Shown one piece after another: positions 47,988-58,937 of a stretch of DNA of 64,000 bases (its first letter is position 1; each line of letters starts with the position of its first letter). The notes under the pieces were generated by a model that saw only the letters and a list, made by a program, of their open reading frames with translations, was not told the origin of the DNA and searched no databases. A program made the position numbers and the translations under genes. The DNA is from Marisa cornuarietis. Lineage: Eukaryota > Mollusca > Gastropoda > Architaenioglossa > Ampullariidae. Where the stretch lies: the NCBI GenBank assembly GCA_004794655.1, contig SMMW01000003.1, positions 15,147,501 through 15,211,500 on the forward strand. The letters run 5' to 3'.

Positions 47988-48110
47988 CTTTTTTAAACTG
48001 GAATTCACAGCTTTCGTCTTGCTCTTTCTGACACCAGCTACCTTCACCGCAATGGGGTCCTTCTTAAAGTTCTTCTTCTGGCCGCCTCCTCGACCTTTGT
48101 TCTTTCCCAT
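47988..48110 (-). CDS. RBIS: RBIS, coding exon 1 (N-terminus)
   Basis: RBIS (C8orf59) is a small basic nucleolar protein that promotes 60S ribosomal subunit biogenesis. The ATG at 48,110-48,108 starts MGKNKGRGG, followed by KDPIAVKVAGVRKSKTKAVN and SSLKK. The MGKNK start, VAG block and KxKAVNxxLKK motif match the family. Forty-one residues end at donor AAG|GTGCGC (GT at 47,987-47,986). With exons 2 and 3 the product is 101 aa, the size of the human protein. Both introns fall between complete codons. A CAG just upstream (GTTGCCAG near 48,133) could be an acceptor joining a 5' non-coding exon further right, but no promoter was identified. This is the only ordinary conserved gene in the window. 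Confidence 0.92.
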
Positions 48111-48262
48111 GCCGTCGCTCTGCGTCACACCTGGCAACACGAGACAACAATAAAGCCAGAAGGTGATTTTAATTGATTGGCAAAATTATATTTTGTTTTA
48201 ACAAAATTCGGTTAATTTTAAAGCATGGTGACCAAGCTGTAGCTTTGATAATTCCAAAATCA

Positions 48263-48266
<4 letters not shown>

Positions 48267-48342
<76 letters not shown>
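48267..48342. repeat. Compound (TC)n/(CA)n microsatellite
   Basis: A TCTC run, then CACGCGCG, then a CA run of about 20 repeats. Confidence 0.9.
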
Positions 48343-48344
<2 letters not shown>

Positions 48345-49562
48345 TAGCATTTTGTAGTGTATTTACGTGTGCGTGGGTGGGCATTCAGGCCAACGAAGGA
48401 TCACTTCTTATGCTTCTTATACCCATCTAACGATTATTGCCAAACTAGTAGTGGGGGCCATAGGCAAGTAGTCTGAAATATGACCTATCGTATTCGCATC
48501 TACCCAGTAAATCACAGACCTGGGTTCTGCACGCTCTCTGGTCAAACTACACAGCCATCTATCATTACCTTGCCAATGACCAAGATATCCATCTATTACT
48601 TCCTTGCCAACTAGCACCGTACCTAAGCTACTATCGGCGTGGGAGTGATCCGGGTGTACACAGTACTTCGGGCTGTCACTTTCCGCTCACCCTCCGTGCA
48701 ACTAATTGTAGTGTGATAAGTATCAATAGCCTCGGGACTCGAACACTTCTCCGAGAAGAGGCCGGAAACAGAAAGAAAGAGAGAGGGTGTATTGATAGAC
48801 GCTCCCCATGTGAGCGATGCGATTTGCTATGCGGAGGAATCATGTTTCCTAAACGACGTAAAATTCACGTACTGAAACATTTCAGGTCATGAGACACCTT
48901 AAATTCCTTTACACTTCCAATGCACGTAATGAGACACGGTACTGGGACATCCAACAGGGATCCAGATTAATGCTTTCCGAGTACTGATCACGGGAGACAC
49001 AAAAATTTCATTCCTTATTGCTAAATGGCACTCTGAGGTAGCTGTTTGCCTCAACAGTGGTAAAGAGCAACAGCCAGCGACTCGTGTCGTCAACTTCTTG
49101 TGTAACACTGGAGGCCAACACTAGAGAAGGACTCAAGGGCTTCCTGTCACGGCTAACAAGTTGCTTGCGCCGATTTATGCCACAAAGGGACTAAAGGTCA
49201 GAAGTGGAGATCGCGTGTTGTCGAAATTCTTTCTCTAATTACTTTACAATGACTGACGCCCACATAGCCGAGGCAGTCACGAAGCCAATGAACATTCCGC
49301 TAAAGACCTTGTTAGCATCTCTTGTCTTCGTTCGTGTTCATTGACGATTACTGCGTTGTGGTGGCCAAATTAGCATCCTCTAGCCGGTCACACGGATGGA
49401 CATGACAGTCTCAAGTAATGAGATTTCAACCTCTCTGTCAAAATTCGTGTCACACGTGGTTTGAGTTATATTTAAAGGATCTTTAAAGTAAACATACCAT
49501 GTCTAGAGTGAGAGGGCGATTTTATTTAACATTAGGATCGTTACAACCATTCGTTGTAAGAA
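48343..49562. other. Non-coding, nothing recognised
   Basis: Short ORFs only. A 5' exon of RBIS could lie here but no signal singles one out. Confidence 0.35.
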
Positions 49563-50940
49563 ATTTACCTTTCTTCCAAAAATGTTCTAGAATTGGAATC
49601 ATTAGATGTAGAGTTTAGATAATTTGTTATTCGCTTGTCATATTTTTTCCGTTTTACTTTACAAAGACGTTTAAATGCTTTCTGAAGGTCGAGGTATTTT
49701 TGTAAGTCAGCCTGTGTATTACTATTCCTAAATATTCTTAACTGCTTGTGTTTGGCGTGTATTGCACGTGCACAATCCACGTCCTACCAATGTGGTTGTG
49801 CACTGACTTCTCATGAAGCGGGCTTGGACCTCATGCGGGAGGCCGCATTTTATACAGAAAAGCCACAAAACAGGAAGACCGAGCTTTAACACTGTTATCA
49901 AGAGCTGTTTAAAAAAAAAAGGGTAGAGAGTTCTGTACCTGTGGTTCTTTTCAAATTTTCAGTCAATTCTAGTGCATGTTGACTTCGTCGTGAAAATCTT
50001 ACCTCATCGTCTAGAGTCATGGCAGTATCCATTACATCACTAGGATGGCTAAATGACTCTTTTAACTTTGGGACAGCAGTGGGAAAACGGGCTGATTCAC
50101 CCTTATTATCCACATGCATTTTGGAGAAGGGTCAAATATTGTGCCTGAACAAAGTAAATATTCCACAAGACTTCTGTCCCTGTTAGCGACGCATGTCCTT
50201 TCTCCACGTTCATCGCTACTTGTTCTACCATTAACAATAACAATCTCATTTTCAAAGACATAAGCTTACGACCAAATTCATTTAAGCTAGTACCATTGGA
50301 GAGGTGGGGAGGAGGGATTACAGATTTTGGAGCAAAATTTCAAGATCTTTAAACAGGGCTTCTGCTAACGCAAAAAATTGCGTACAGTACGCATTAAAAG
50401 TTCGGAGGACCCCTTCAATTTTCGTCAATGGGGTCCAAGGGGACTTCTTCAAATTTGGACGAAGAACAGATTCAAAATTGGTTAGGTGTAGTGTCTGACA
50501 TCGTAACCTAATCTATTGTTGTCGTCTGCTACAAGGTGAGAGTAACTTCCCTTGCACTGAGTTTTTTTTTCCCCTTACCGGAAAGAGTTCCATTAACCTA
50601 TTTACAAGATGTCGTTGACAGCGTGGTTAAAATCATCGTTGATTTGTTGATTTTTTTCACATTGTAAGGGACCACTTAGAGTTATCCTGGGACCCCTTAG
50701 AAATCTGAAGAAGGGGTCCCTGGGACCCCAAAGAATTTAGCCTTAGCAGAAGTCCTGTTTAAAGCATTGTATATATTTGTCGTATCAGCATGACTGGTAT
50801 CGCAGAGCCCTGCTGTAGAATCACCGCACAGTAATAAACGCAGGTGTTCGTTAGCCATTTGATGCGTATGGTGTTTTATCACCCAATGCTGATATGCATG
50901 TAACCAGCAGTATCTGATATTGGTATGGGCCACCTGGCCT
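49563..50940 (-). pseudogene. Eroded non-LTR retrotransposon (endonuclease and linker), interrupted
   Basis: On the minus strand, pieces of an exonuclease-endonuclease-phosphatase domain appear in order. LLLCGDSTAGLCD (50,763-50,900, a decayed GDxNAxxG motif) is followed by LNEFGRKLMSL and, one frame over, IVIVNGRTSS and DRSLVEYLLCSGTIFD (about 50,140-50,290). At 49,565-49,780 comes the Lys/Arg-rich linker before the reverse transcriptase (RAIHAKHKQLR, LQKAFKRLCKVKRKKYD). Several frameshifts and stops are present and no catalytic RT motif is left. The clade is probably CR1/Jockey-like, by inference. A TTAA-flanked MITE splits it at 50,353-50,758. Confidence 0.75.
50353..50758. mobile_element. 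piggyBac-type MITE (TTAA target duplications)
   Basis: The 406-bp element is bounded by TTAA at 50,349-50,352 and 50,759-50,762. Termini ACAGGGCTTCTGCTAA and, inverted, ACAGGACTTCTGCTAA differ at one of 16 positions. Subterminal GGACCCC-rich arms are also inverted relative to each other. No ORF for a transposase. TTAA duplication is the signature of piggyBac-type transposition. Confidence 0.8.
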
Positions 50941-53070
50941 CCCCCCCCCAAAAAAAAAAACCCCCTGAATAAATTATTTTTAGTATTAAATTATGTCATT
51001 CTGGTCAAATTACAACTGCGTGAAAGTCAAGGCAGATTTTCCCCGATCTTTCATTTAATTTTTAACTCTTTAAATATTTTTGCAAACTCTACATGCACAA
51101 CTCTAAATTTCTCCATTTCTGAATATATTTCTGCTACCAAAGCGGTATATCATTGTACATGCTTAAATGGGTTTTCGATTGTTGAAATATAACCTAATGA
51201 AGACACGATTTTACAGATTTGAATATATGTGCATGTGTACACTAAAGTTCAAATCTGGACTACTGTGTCCACAGCAGGATATGATGCAACGCTCTAAAAC
51301 ATATGCATGCATGTAAAAGGGTTTTCCGTTTCGATAACGTTTTAGGTTTAGAATGTAACGCTTACTAAGAAACTATAAACTGCTCAAATCATTGGAAACA
51401 GAACAGGACGCATAGTCATTTAAAAACTACATCATGTTCTACTACATTGTCAGATAAAACATATGTGCTCAGCCATCGGAGCAGACCCTCAACAGCTAAG
51501 ATATTCTTTCTCGTTTATTTCTGGAATGCTGTCAGCAGCAGTTCTGGTGTGGCCTGCCCACTAAGCCAATATCAGGTTTGGCAAATTCACCAAGCTGCCA
51601 TCAGTTATAGCATGTCCGAGAAGACGCCTGTAGTCCTGGTTGGGTGGTATGTGGAGTTTTAAGTTAGACTTGACGTTAGGTCCAAGATTTCTGGCTTGGC
51701 TTCCAAAGATCCCTGTTGGCTGGTGTGGATGTGCTTGTGAGGTCTTGAAAATGAGTTTGAAGACAAGTGTCTCAATTGGAAAATCGATTATTCAGACCAA
51801 ACTTCGTGATGTCGAGACCGACGATTTCACACTTACTTTCTGGATCTCATATGACAATCCAGCCCTTGTCGTGTCCGCTAAGACACCGTCAGCCAGTCAT
51901 GTCATGGCTAGAACTTGCAGTTCAAGTTGTGTTCCCTTTTCTCTCTCTCTCTCTCTTCCCCACCTCACCCCACCACTTGGACCTACTGTCCATGACACCC
52001 ATCTGTCACAGCACCAGCTAACACGCAGACCAAAAGCATCTTTATTCCTGAGGATCCGCTATTAATCACTTGCAAGCCGCACCACCATGGACCACGCGCA
52101 CTTCTAAAAAGCCGTGCAAAGTGTACTAAAAACCGGTGCTCCGTCCCCATAATGTCCTTGTAAAAGCTAAAACGTGACCTATGCCGCCAACACTTGTCGG
52201 ATGTCAGGGGGAAAAAGAGGAGACAAAACTTCACGCGTGAAATTTTAACACTTTCCTGAGGCCGATCACAACCAAAGCCGTACTGTCTTGACCCTTCTCC
52301 CTCCCATAGCCACTAGCTGGAAGTGGCCGGTGTTGACGGTAACACTCTAATGATGTGGTCCACACGGCGTTGTTATGCGGAGCTCGCTTCTACTTGTTAA
52401 CTCCAGAGAGGTTTCTAATACCTCACACACCAAACATTGCGAGCTAACACACTTTACGGCCTCGTGAGAAACTGGACGCAAGACCTCCTCCCAACCTCCC
52501 ATCCCACCAAAAAAACTCACCCACGCACATCCACGTCTCTGCGCTCAGCTGTTTATAAAGACCAGCTTTCCCCAATCCTCGTTTGGCTGGGTTTCTTAAC
52601 TGGACAAACGTCGTCAAAAATTTAACAAAGTTGTGAGTGAAAGCCACATGAAACCAACGGGACACGGAAAATGTGGTCAACATACCAAGTCCAGACTTGT
52701 TTGCCTATACAATGGGGGTTTCAGAGGTTTGACGGTTCGACTCATTCGTTCGGTAAAGAACAGACTTTCGAGAAACATCAAGGATCCCGCTGCATCTCTT
52801 TATGCATGTGTGCACATACAGGGTGAGTGCGCTCTCTAGACACGTGCGCGCGTGTGTGATAGAGGCAGGGTGGAAGGGAGAGAGTGACTCACAGGCTCCG
52901 CATCATGGTAACTTTAAAAATCAAATCGCAGAGCTCTCCACCTGCACGTATCCCCCCCCCCCCCACGACCGATCCACTACACCGCTCGGTCGCTTTGAAG
53001 TGAAGCGCTCTTCACGTCACGGCCCGTCACGCCGCCGCTGTTACCTCACCTCTGCGCGCAGGTCGTTCTG
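50941..53070. other. Non-coding, nothing recognised
   Basis: C and A homopolymers lie near 50,941-50,962 and a C run at about 52,953. ORFs up to 141 codons (51,640-52,065, GTG start) show no domain, signal peptide or splice support. Confidence 0.35.
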
Positions 53071-53110
53071 TCACGTGACTAAATAGCGAGCGCAGACCCT
53101 AGCCGTGGGC
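53071..53110 (+). promoter_or_regulatory. Putative CACGTG/TATA-like promoter
   Basis: A CpG-rich patch (about 52,970-53,100) ends in TGTCACGTGACTAAATAGCG, an E-box palindrome followed by a TATA-like CTAAATAG. It could drive the candidate exon at 53,661 with a roughly 0.5-kb 5' UTR. Confidence 0.3.
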
Positions 53111-53660
53111 TGGCGAAGTGCGAGGTTAGCTCACAAACATAGGAGCCAATGCGACACGCACAAGGTGCTCTGCAGAGCTAAGGTGGAAGATGATGATGAT
53201 CGCTGACTGACACTGTTGCTGCCTTCCTGTGGCGTGCATGTCAGACTTCCTGCAGCAACAACTCTCGCCGCCTGCAAGACTTGCTGACGGAACCAGCTGA
53301 CGTCTTTGTGCGCTGTGGGTTCCCCCCGCCCCCCTAGTAGTCGACTTGCTGACTTGAACATGCTGAGGTCGGCATAGGCCGAGGTGAATTGGCTACACGT
53401 GTGGTTCTGGGTTGTCTGAGCTTTCTGCGAGACGCATTATCTGGCCTGCTGTAGAAAGTAAGGGGCAAACAAAAGCTTCCTGCTGAGCTGTCAGTAACCT
53501 TACTGTGCTACAGACGGGAAGAACCTGACGGTTGTGAACGTTAGCTATCCCGGGTATTGAGGAGCAAGATACATTGGACTTTGCCTCCTTGATGTTGTGA
53601 CTGGACTGGACATCGTCCATCAGATACCTTATTCTGGATTGATCGTCATCTGATTCATCG

Positions 53661-53718
53661 ATGGAAACTGTGCACAGGACCAAGATAGTTGTTGTTCTGG
53701 TGGCGGTCTTCTTTGCTG
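53661..53718 (+). CDS. Candidate first coding exon with signal peptide
   Basis: The protein was not recognised. The ATG at 53,661 (ATCGATGG context) opens METVHRTKIVVVLVAVFFA. It has a short basic N-region and an 11-residue hydrophobic core, so it reads as a signal peptide or membrane anchor. A donor TG|GTCAGT follows at 53,719; read through, the frame stops within about 17 codons in a GT-rich stretch. Downstream exons were not found in the window, so the gene, if real, continues to the right. The donor is not strong and the call rests mainly on the signal-like sequence. Confidence 0.35.
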
Positions 53719-56700
53719 GTCAGTGGCTCACTCTTTTCTCTCGCGTGCGTGCGTGTGAACGTGTGTGATGTGCCTACGCGTACGCATGTGAAGACCACGA
53801 TGCTGGCAGTCTTCCACCCCCATCCCAACAGTCATCATTCCATTTTTGTTCCTCAACCGACTCTCTTCGTCCTTGTATTCTATTTCTTTTTTACTTTCCT
53901 TCCTTCAACTATTTGTGAGACATAGAACGGGTGAATGCATTCCTTTATAGCTTTATAACGGGCTATAAAGCGCCAGTTATAGCTTCATGTAACATCGCAG
54001 GCGTATCGGTAATTATTCCAGCTTCAGGCTGTTTTCCCTTCCCATACACTAACGCCGTCTGCTGCACCTTTTTGCTCCCTGTACGCAGCTTCCATCGAAA
54101 CTCTTCTGCTTTGCTTTAGTCGCCATGTTCTTTAATACGTCACAAATGTGCAACCCAGAGTCCTTCGGTCAAGTTCGGAGAAGAAGTAAGGGTAGAGGGT
54201 GGAGTATTACAAACTGATAAACAGATATACGTCTTTCTAATGCGCCCCCAATCTCCCCTCCACCCAGCTGCTATTTCTTCCGCACAATTTATCAACACAC
54301 CGAGTAGTCAGCGTCTCGCATCTGTGGCTCAACAGAAATGAAAACAGAAGATATTGACTAAAATCTAAACAGCTTTATCAAAATACTTTGGCTGTAGAGG
54401 GCGAGACTAGACTGACAGTGAGTACCACAGCACCAGGCACGCACTTTACTACATCGGTGTCACAGGTAATACGAGGTGGCCATTTGTGGACATGAAGCTA
54501 GGGTTACCTCAGGAATTTACATCAAAGGCTTCTTGGGATTCCTTAGGCAAGACAAGTTGAGGGGTTGAAGAAGCTAATGAAAGGTTGTGACTATGCGTTT
54601 TCACGAGTAGACTACTCTTAATTTTGGTACAGACGACTCAGACCGTGAAGAAAAGATTGAAAGGAGGGGGCGAGAAGCGACTGTCGTTATGTGTCTTAAT
54701 CTGTTTCCCTTTCTCTTTGTGTGACTGTGTGTCCATGTGTGCGTGTGTGCGCGCGTGGATTTTGTAAGACTGCGAATACGTTTGATATCACCCACCACTT
54801 TCTTCTCCGCAGTATGACATTACTGCATAATATACTCTACAATCAAAAGTACTGTTCTGCTCACCCTTTAGTTTTTCATCCCTGCACTTAGTTCACGTTT
54901 GTTATGGTGTCATCTGACTGATGACCCTTACGTTTCTTGTATGGTTGACTGTCGTCAGTTCGCCTGTAGTCTCGTGTGCACCGCATTGATCTTGTCACTA
55001 CATGGGGAAATGCGCTTTACAAATGAAATAATTATTATTAAAACTTATTATTATACATACATACTAAATATTGACCATTTACTCCGACTATGGACCATAA
55101 TCGTTACGCGTACGATAACGCTATGGCGGTGAGAGTTACGCTGTGAATTTTCCGGATCCAGTTTTACAGCTGTGGGTCACTGTACGAATAAATACAGCGG
55201 TCACTGTAGCGTTTAAAGGTATTTATACATAGAGTGGTTTCCGCTATCCAGTCAGCGGCCACTCACTTAAGAGTAACTAAACAATTAGACCTAACTGCCT
55301 GCCCCTGCAAGTCCATTTTCTTAAACGTCATCAACTTCTTACAACCTGAAACCCTACACGAGTTTGCCAGACGCCGCAAAAGCACTCTCGGGCTTCAGAG
55401 GGCGACAGTTTGCCCACCTTTTCAACAATGCAGAAAAGCCAATTATCGTAGTCCACACGGCTACTAAAGCCAGAGTACACGCACTTCGTTTGACCTCATT
55501 CTTTAATGCAACGTTGTAACACTCACTTGTCCCCTGTGCGCTGTACACCCTGTACAGATCGTCACTGTCTGCTGTCCTCTTTAACCCTATCTTCCCTCAA
55601 CTCACCCCATTCGTGCTCCTTGCACAGTCAGGTCCCTCCACCATCTCGAAAGCGAAGGTGCTATGGTTCACTCCGAAACTTACTCCCCTAAACATTAAAC
55701 CCCACTCCTTACCCCATTCATAGCCTCGAATCTCAACATGGTCGTGCCCACATGTTTATCTCGCTTGAGTCAGTTCGCGTGCTTCCATATTATTTTTCTG
55801 TCCTATTCGAGTTTTTCTTTCTTCTTCCGACGGCGAGAAACTATAGCCCGTAACTGTTTGCGCCAGGGGCAGAGAGGCGAGACTAGCACCCTAGGTAGCC
55901 TTTGGAACAGGTGCGTTCCATTTGAAAGATTCCATTCATGCTGAGCTCTCAGGGGTCATAATCCAGTTCCTCTGCTTACCTCTCAATGAAAAAAGAAACC
56001 CCCCGTTGCTACATCTCGCGTAAAATTTCTGTTTTCTTCAAGCTCCTTGTACCTGACAAGACAATTTATGACGGGGTAAGTCATACTCTCGTAATTATAT
56101 GTCTTGTCACACAGCAACAGGTCAGTCTTGTGTTAGCCCCTAGGGTATCTCCAGCGTCGACATGGTCTGAAACAGCATTCTTTACTCCTGTCGCGGCGGA
56201 TGCACACCGCCAGCCAGAGCCAAGGACTTGACTAGCTCTCGGAGAAAATGGAACAACGAATGAATACACACATTCACAGACAGAGCAGGTCAGGCAGATC
56301 CTGGCGCTAGGCCAAGACACGCCAATAGGAAGCTTGCATAGCGACCTTGTGAGTAGTGTCAGGTAGTCGGGGGCCTTGACTTTGAGGCTGGTGGCAGGCC
56401 CTCTGTAGACGACAAGAGGGACTGAACTGTAAGCCTGCCCCCTCCATGGAGTTCGGGTTCTTTTTTTTTAAAATGCCCATATGACGCTACCACTTTCTAA
56501 CGTAATTTCAAGTAATCTACTTTTGAGGTAATCAGCAGTAGAAGTATCAGGTCACATATCTGACAACGATCAGGACAAGAAGGCCTCCTTCACAAAGCGG
56601 TTAATGTCATGCAGAAGAAAGACCTTTGAGGAGAAGAAAATGTTCTACAGACCACGTAAAAAGATATCAGGAGATCGCCGTTACGACAAGTGCCGCTATT

Positions 56701-57371
56701 AACATAACATCTAAAATTATGTCCCATGCTGCCGACAGCAACGCAGTCAGTCGCGGCGTTTTTTACCCTGGGTATTCTAATGTACATTCTTACATTGTAA
56801 TGTGCAGGCAATAAAATGGGTTTTCTTAGGTAGGGGGCGGTCATTGACACACGTACAATGCAATATTGGCAATGAGAAAAGACACCACCTCGATATGGGC
56901 GCCAGGTCTGGGAGTGCGAGAAATCATTTGTGGCGTTCAAACCCATAAAGCAGCACCGCACGTAGGACAATCATCTATAGCGAATTTCCTTTGCAAGCCA
57001 TCCTCTCTTCACAAGTACATACCTATATGCCACACACATAACTGGTTCTTCCAACCAATTTTCTTTTTATTAGATTTATTGTCGTCTGTCTGTTAAACTA
57101 TATCATTCCTGTTTTCTACCTTCTCTGATGTGAGGGAAGAACACAAACCGTAACTAGAGGAGTGAAAAATAACAACATCCGAAAATATTTGGCTAAGGAA
57201 AAGCGCATTTCCTCCCGTTGTTCCTGTTTCTTTTCGCTGACAGTAAGCACACAATGTTAAAGCAAAAAAAAAAAAAAAAAAAAAAAACACACACACAAAA
57301 ACGGCTGTTTTAATGTAGTCAAAAATTACCAGAAATAAATAAGAGTGTGGTGAATGTCAAATATATCTTCC
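53719..57371. other. Non-coding or intronic, with one retroposon-like tail
   Basis: No gene is supported. 54,990-55,060 reads TGGGGAAATGCGCTTTACAA, then AATTATTATTA, a common LINE/SINE 3'-tail pattern. An A run lies at about 57,262-57,286. ORFs at 55,234 and 56,590-56,970 lack support. Confidence 0.4.
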
Positions 57372-57565
57372 GTGTGTGTCTTTAATCTTCGGTATCTGAC
57401 CATGCGATGTATATTTGTATTTAATCCTTGGTATCTGACCATGCAAAGTACGTTTGTCTTCAGTCCTCAGTAACTGACTATGCGATGTACCTTTGTCTTT
57501 AATCCTCAGTATCTGATCATGCTATGTACGTTTGTCTTAATCCTCGGTATCTGACCATGCGATGC
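57372..57565. repeat. 39-bp minisatellite, about five units
   Basis: The motif GTATCTGACCATGCGATGTA recurs with starts of its GGTATCTGAC core at 57,391, 57,430, 57,469, 57,508 and 57,546, i.e. periods of 39, 39, 39 and 38 bp. Units differ by a few substitutions. Confidence 0.85.
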
Positions 57566-58858
57566 ATGTGACCGGGAAAGGAGGGGGAGGCGCAAAGAGG
57601 ACCTTGAATTGTAGAGGGACGTAACTCGCGCCACGTGTAAAGTGACGTCCGTCTTGTCGCTCGAGGTCGCGCCGATACTACCCCCCAGCGATCACTCTAC
57701 ACGCACTGTTTCCATAGAGCTTCCAACCTATCTCTAGCTCTCTCTCACACACACACAAAAGCCGTGTATTTTCGGACAGCATTTAAAGCCACACTGAAGC
57801 CATAAATGTCATACACGAAACCCATAAACCCGTCGTTAATCTCCCTGGCACCAAGGGACGTTACCTCGGAAACCAAAAGCCGTCCTCTGTCCCCCTCCCC
57901 CTCATCTCACCCTCTCACGGCTTCGCGGTCACGTGAGAGGGAGAAAAAGAGTGACAGGTACAGGTGGGAAGTATAGACACGATAAGCCTGCCAAGGTTTT
58001 CCTTAATCTTCTTGTTTCCTGATGACTCATCGTCAGGGAACAGCGTGCTGACACCTTCCGTCGCAGAGGCTGCTCGCACGCTAACTGTAAGCCACGTTTC
58101 ACGTCCCGCGAGTGTTCAGTGTTCAGCTAAACTGCACGTATCAAACGGACGCGTAATTAGTGTAATTAGTGCGTAGCCAAACGTAACACGTGTTTATCTC
58201 AAAACTGTTCCGGAGTAGCATCCGAGATGGGCCATAATAAGCATCCATTTTGCGAGGAAAACCCTACAAGTCACCCATGGGGTGGGGCAGTGTGTGGGTG
58301 GCAGGGTAACCAATGTGACAAAAAAGTGTCAGGATAGAAGTGTCATCTTCTCAAAATAGCATCGTCTGTTCGGGGTTCAAATATCGTCTCGGAGACGCTG
58401 TTCTTTCACTGCACGTACCGCTGCCCGCTCTGCAGGGATTTCGTCTTCAACATTAAGTGCCAGTCCCCCCCTCCCCGAACAAACATCAGATAATGATATG
58501 CTGATTCATTTTGCGTTACCTTCCCACTATCCTCAAACTATATTTCCCCGCTGTTCTGTCTTTAGATTACAGATGCGAAAAAATAAATGTGTGGGTACAG
58601 AAAAGGCGTTGTGAGGGTACACAGCGTTTTGCGGGTACACGATGCTGGGTCTCTTTATTGCTACAGTATGCCTTACAAGGCGCGGGTACTTGCGCGACAG
58701 CTTGGTAAACAGTAGAAGAAAGACTGGGCATGGGTATAATAAACAGTTTTCTGACTGAAATGAAGAAAAGTAGCTGCTGACTAATCGAAAGGGATAGAAT
58801 TTCAATCTCAGCAACAAAACTACTTCTGTAGGAAAACAAAGTCTCACCCACTCCCAGA

Positions 58859-58862
<4 letters not shown>
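57566..58862. other. Non-coding, partly CpG-rich
   Basis: 57,600-57,700 and 57,900-57,960 contain CCACGTGT, TGACGTCC and TCACGTGAGAG motifs in a CpG-richer context and could be regulatory. No ORF here has convincing gene structure. Confidence 0.3.
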
Positions 58863-58936
<74 letters not shown>

Positions 58937-58937
58937 C
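58863..58937. repeat. Compound (GT)n(GA)n microsatellite
   Basis: A run of about 24 GT units followed directly by about 12 GA units. Confidence 0.9.

Noticed and set aside
51640..52065. 141-codon plus-strand ORF
   Set aside because: GTG start, ends in a low-complexity TC-rich tract, no motif, no promoter or splice support.
52700..52770. Possible tRNA gene (GGTTCGACTC box-B-like motif)
   Set aside because: No matching A box or cloverleaf stems at the required distance.
57372..57565. CRISPR-like repeat array
   Set aside because: The units are contiguous 39-bp minisatellite repeats without unique spacers, in animal-type DNA.
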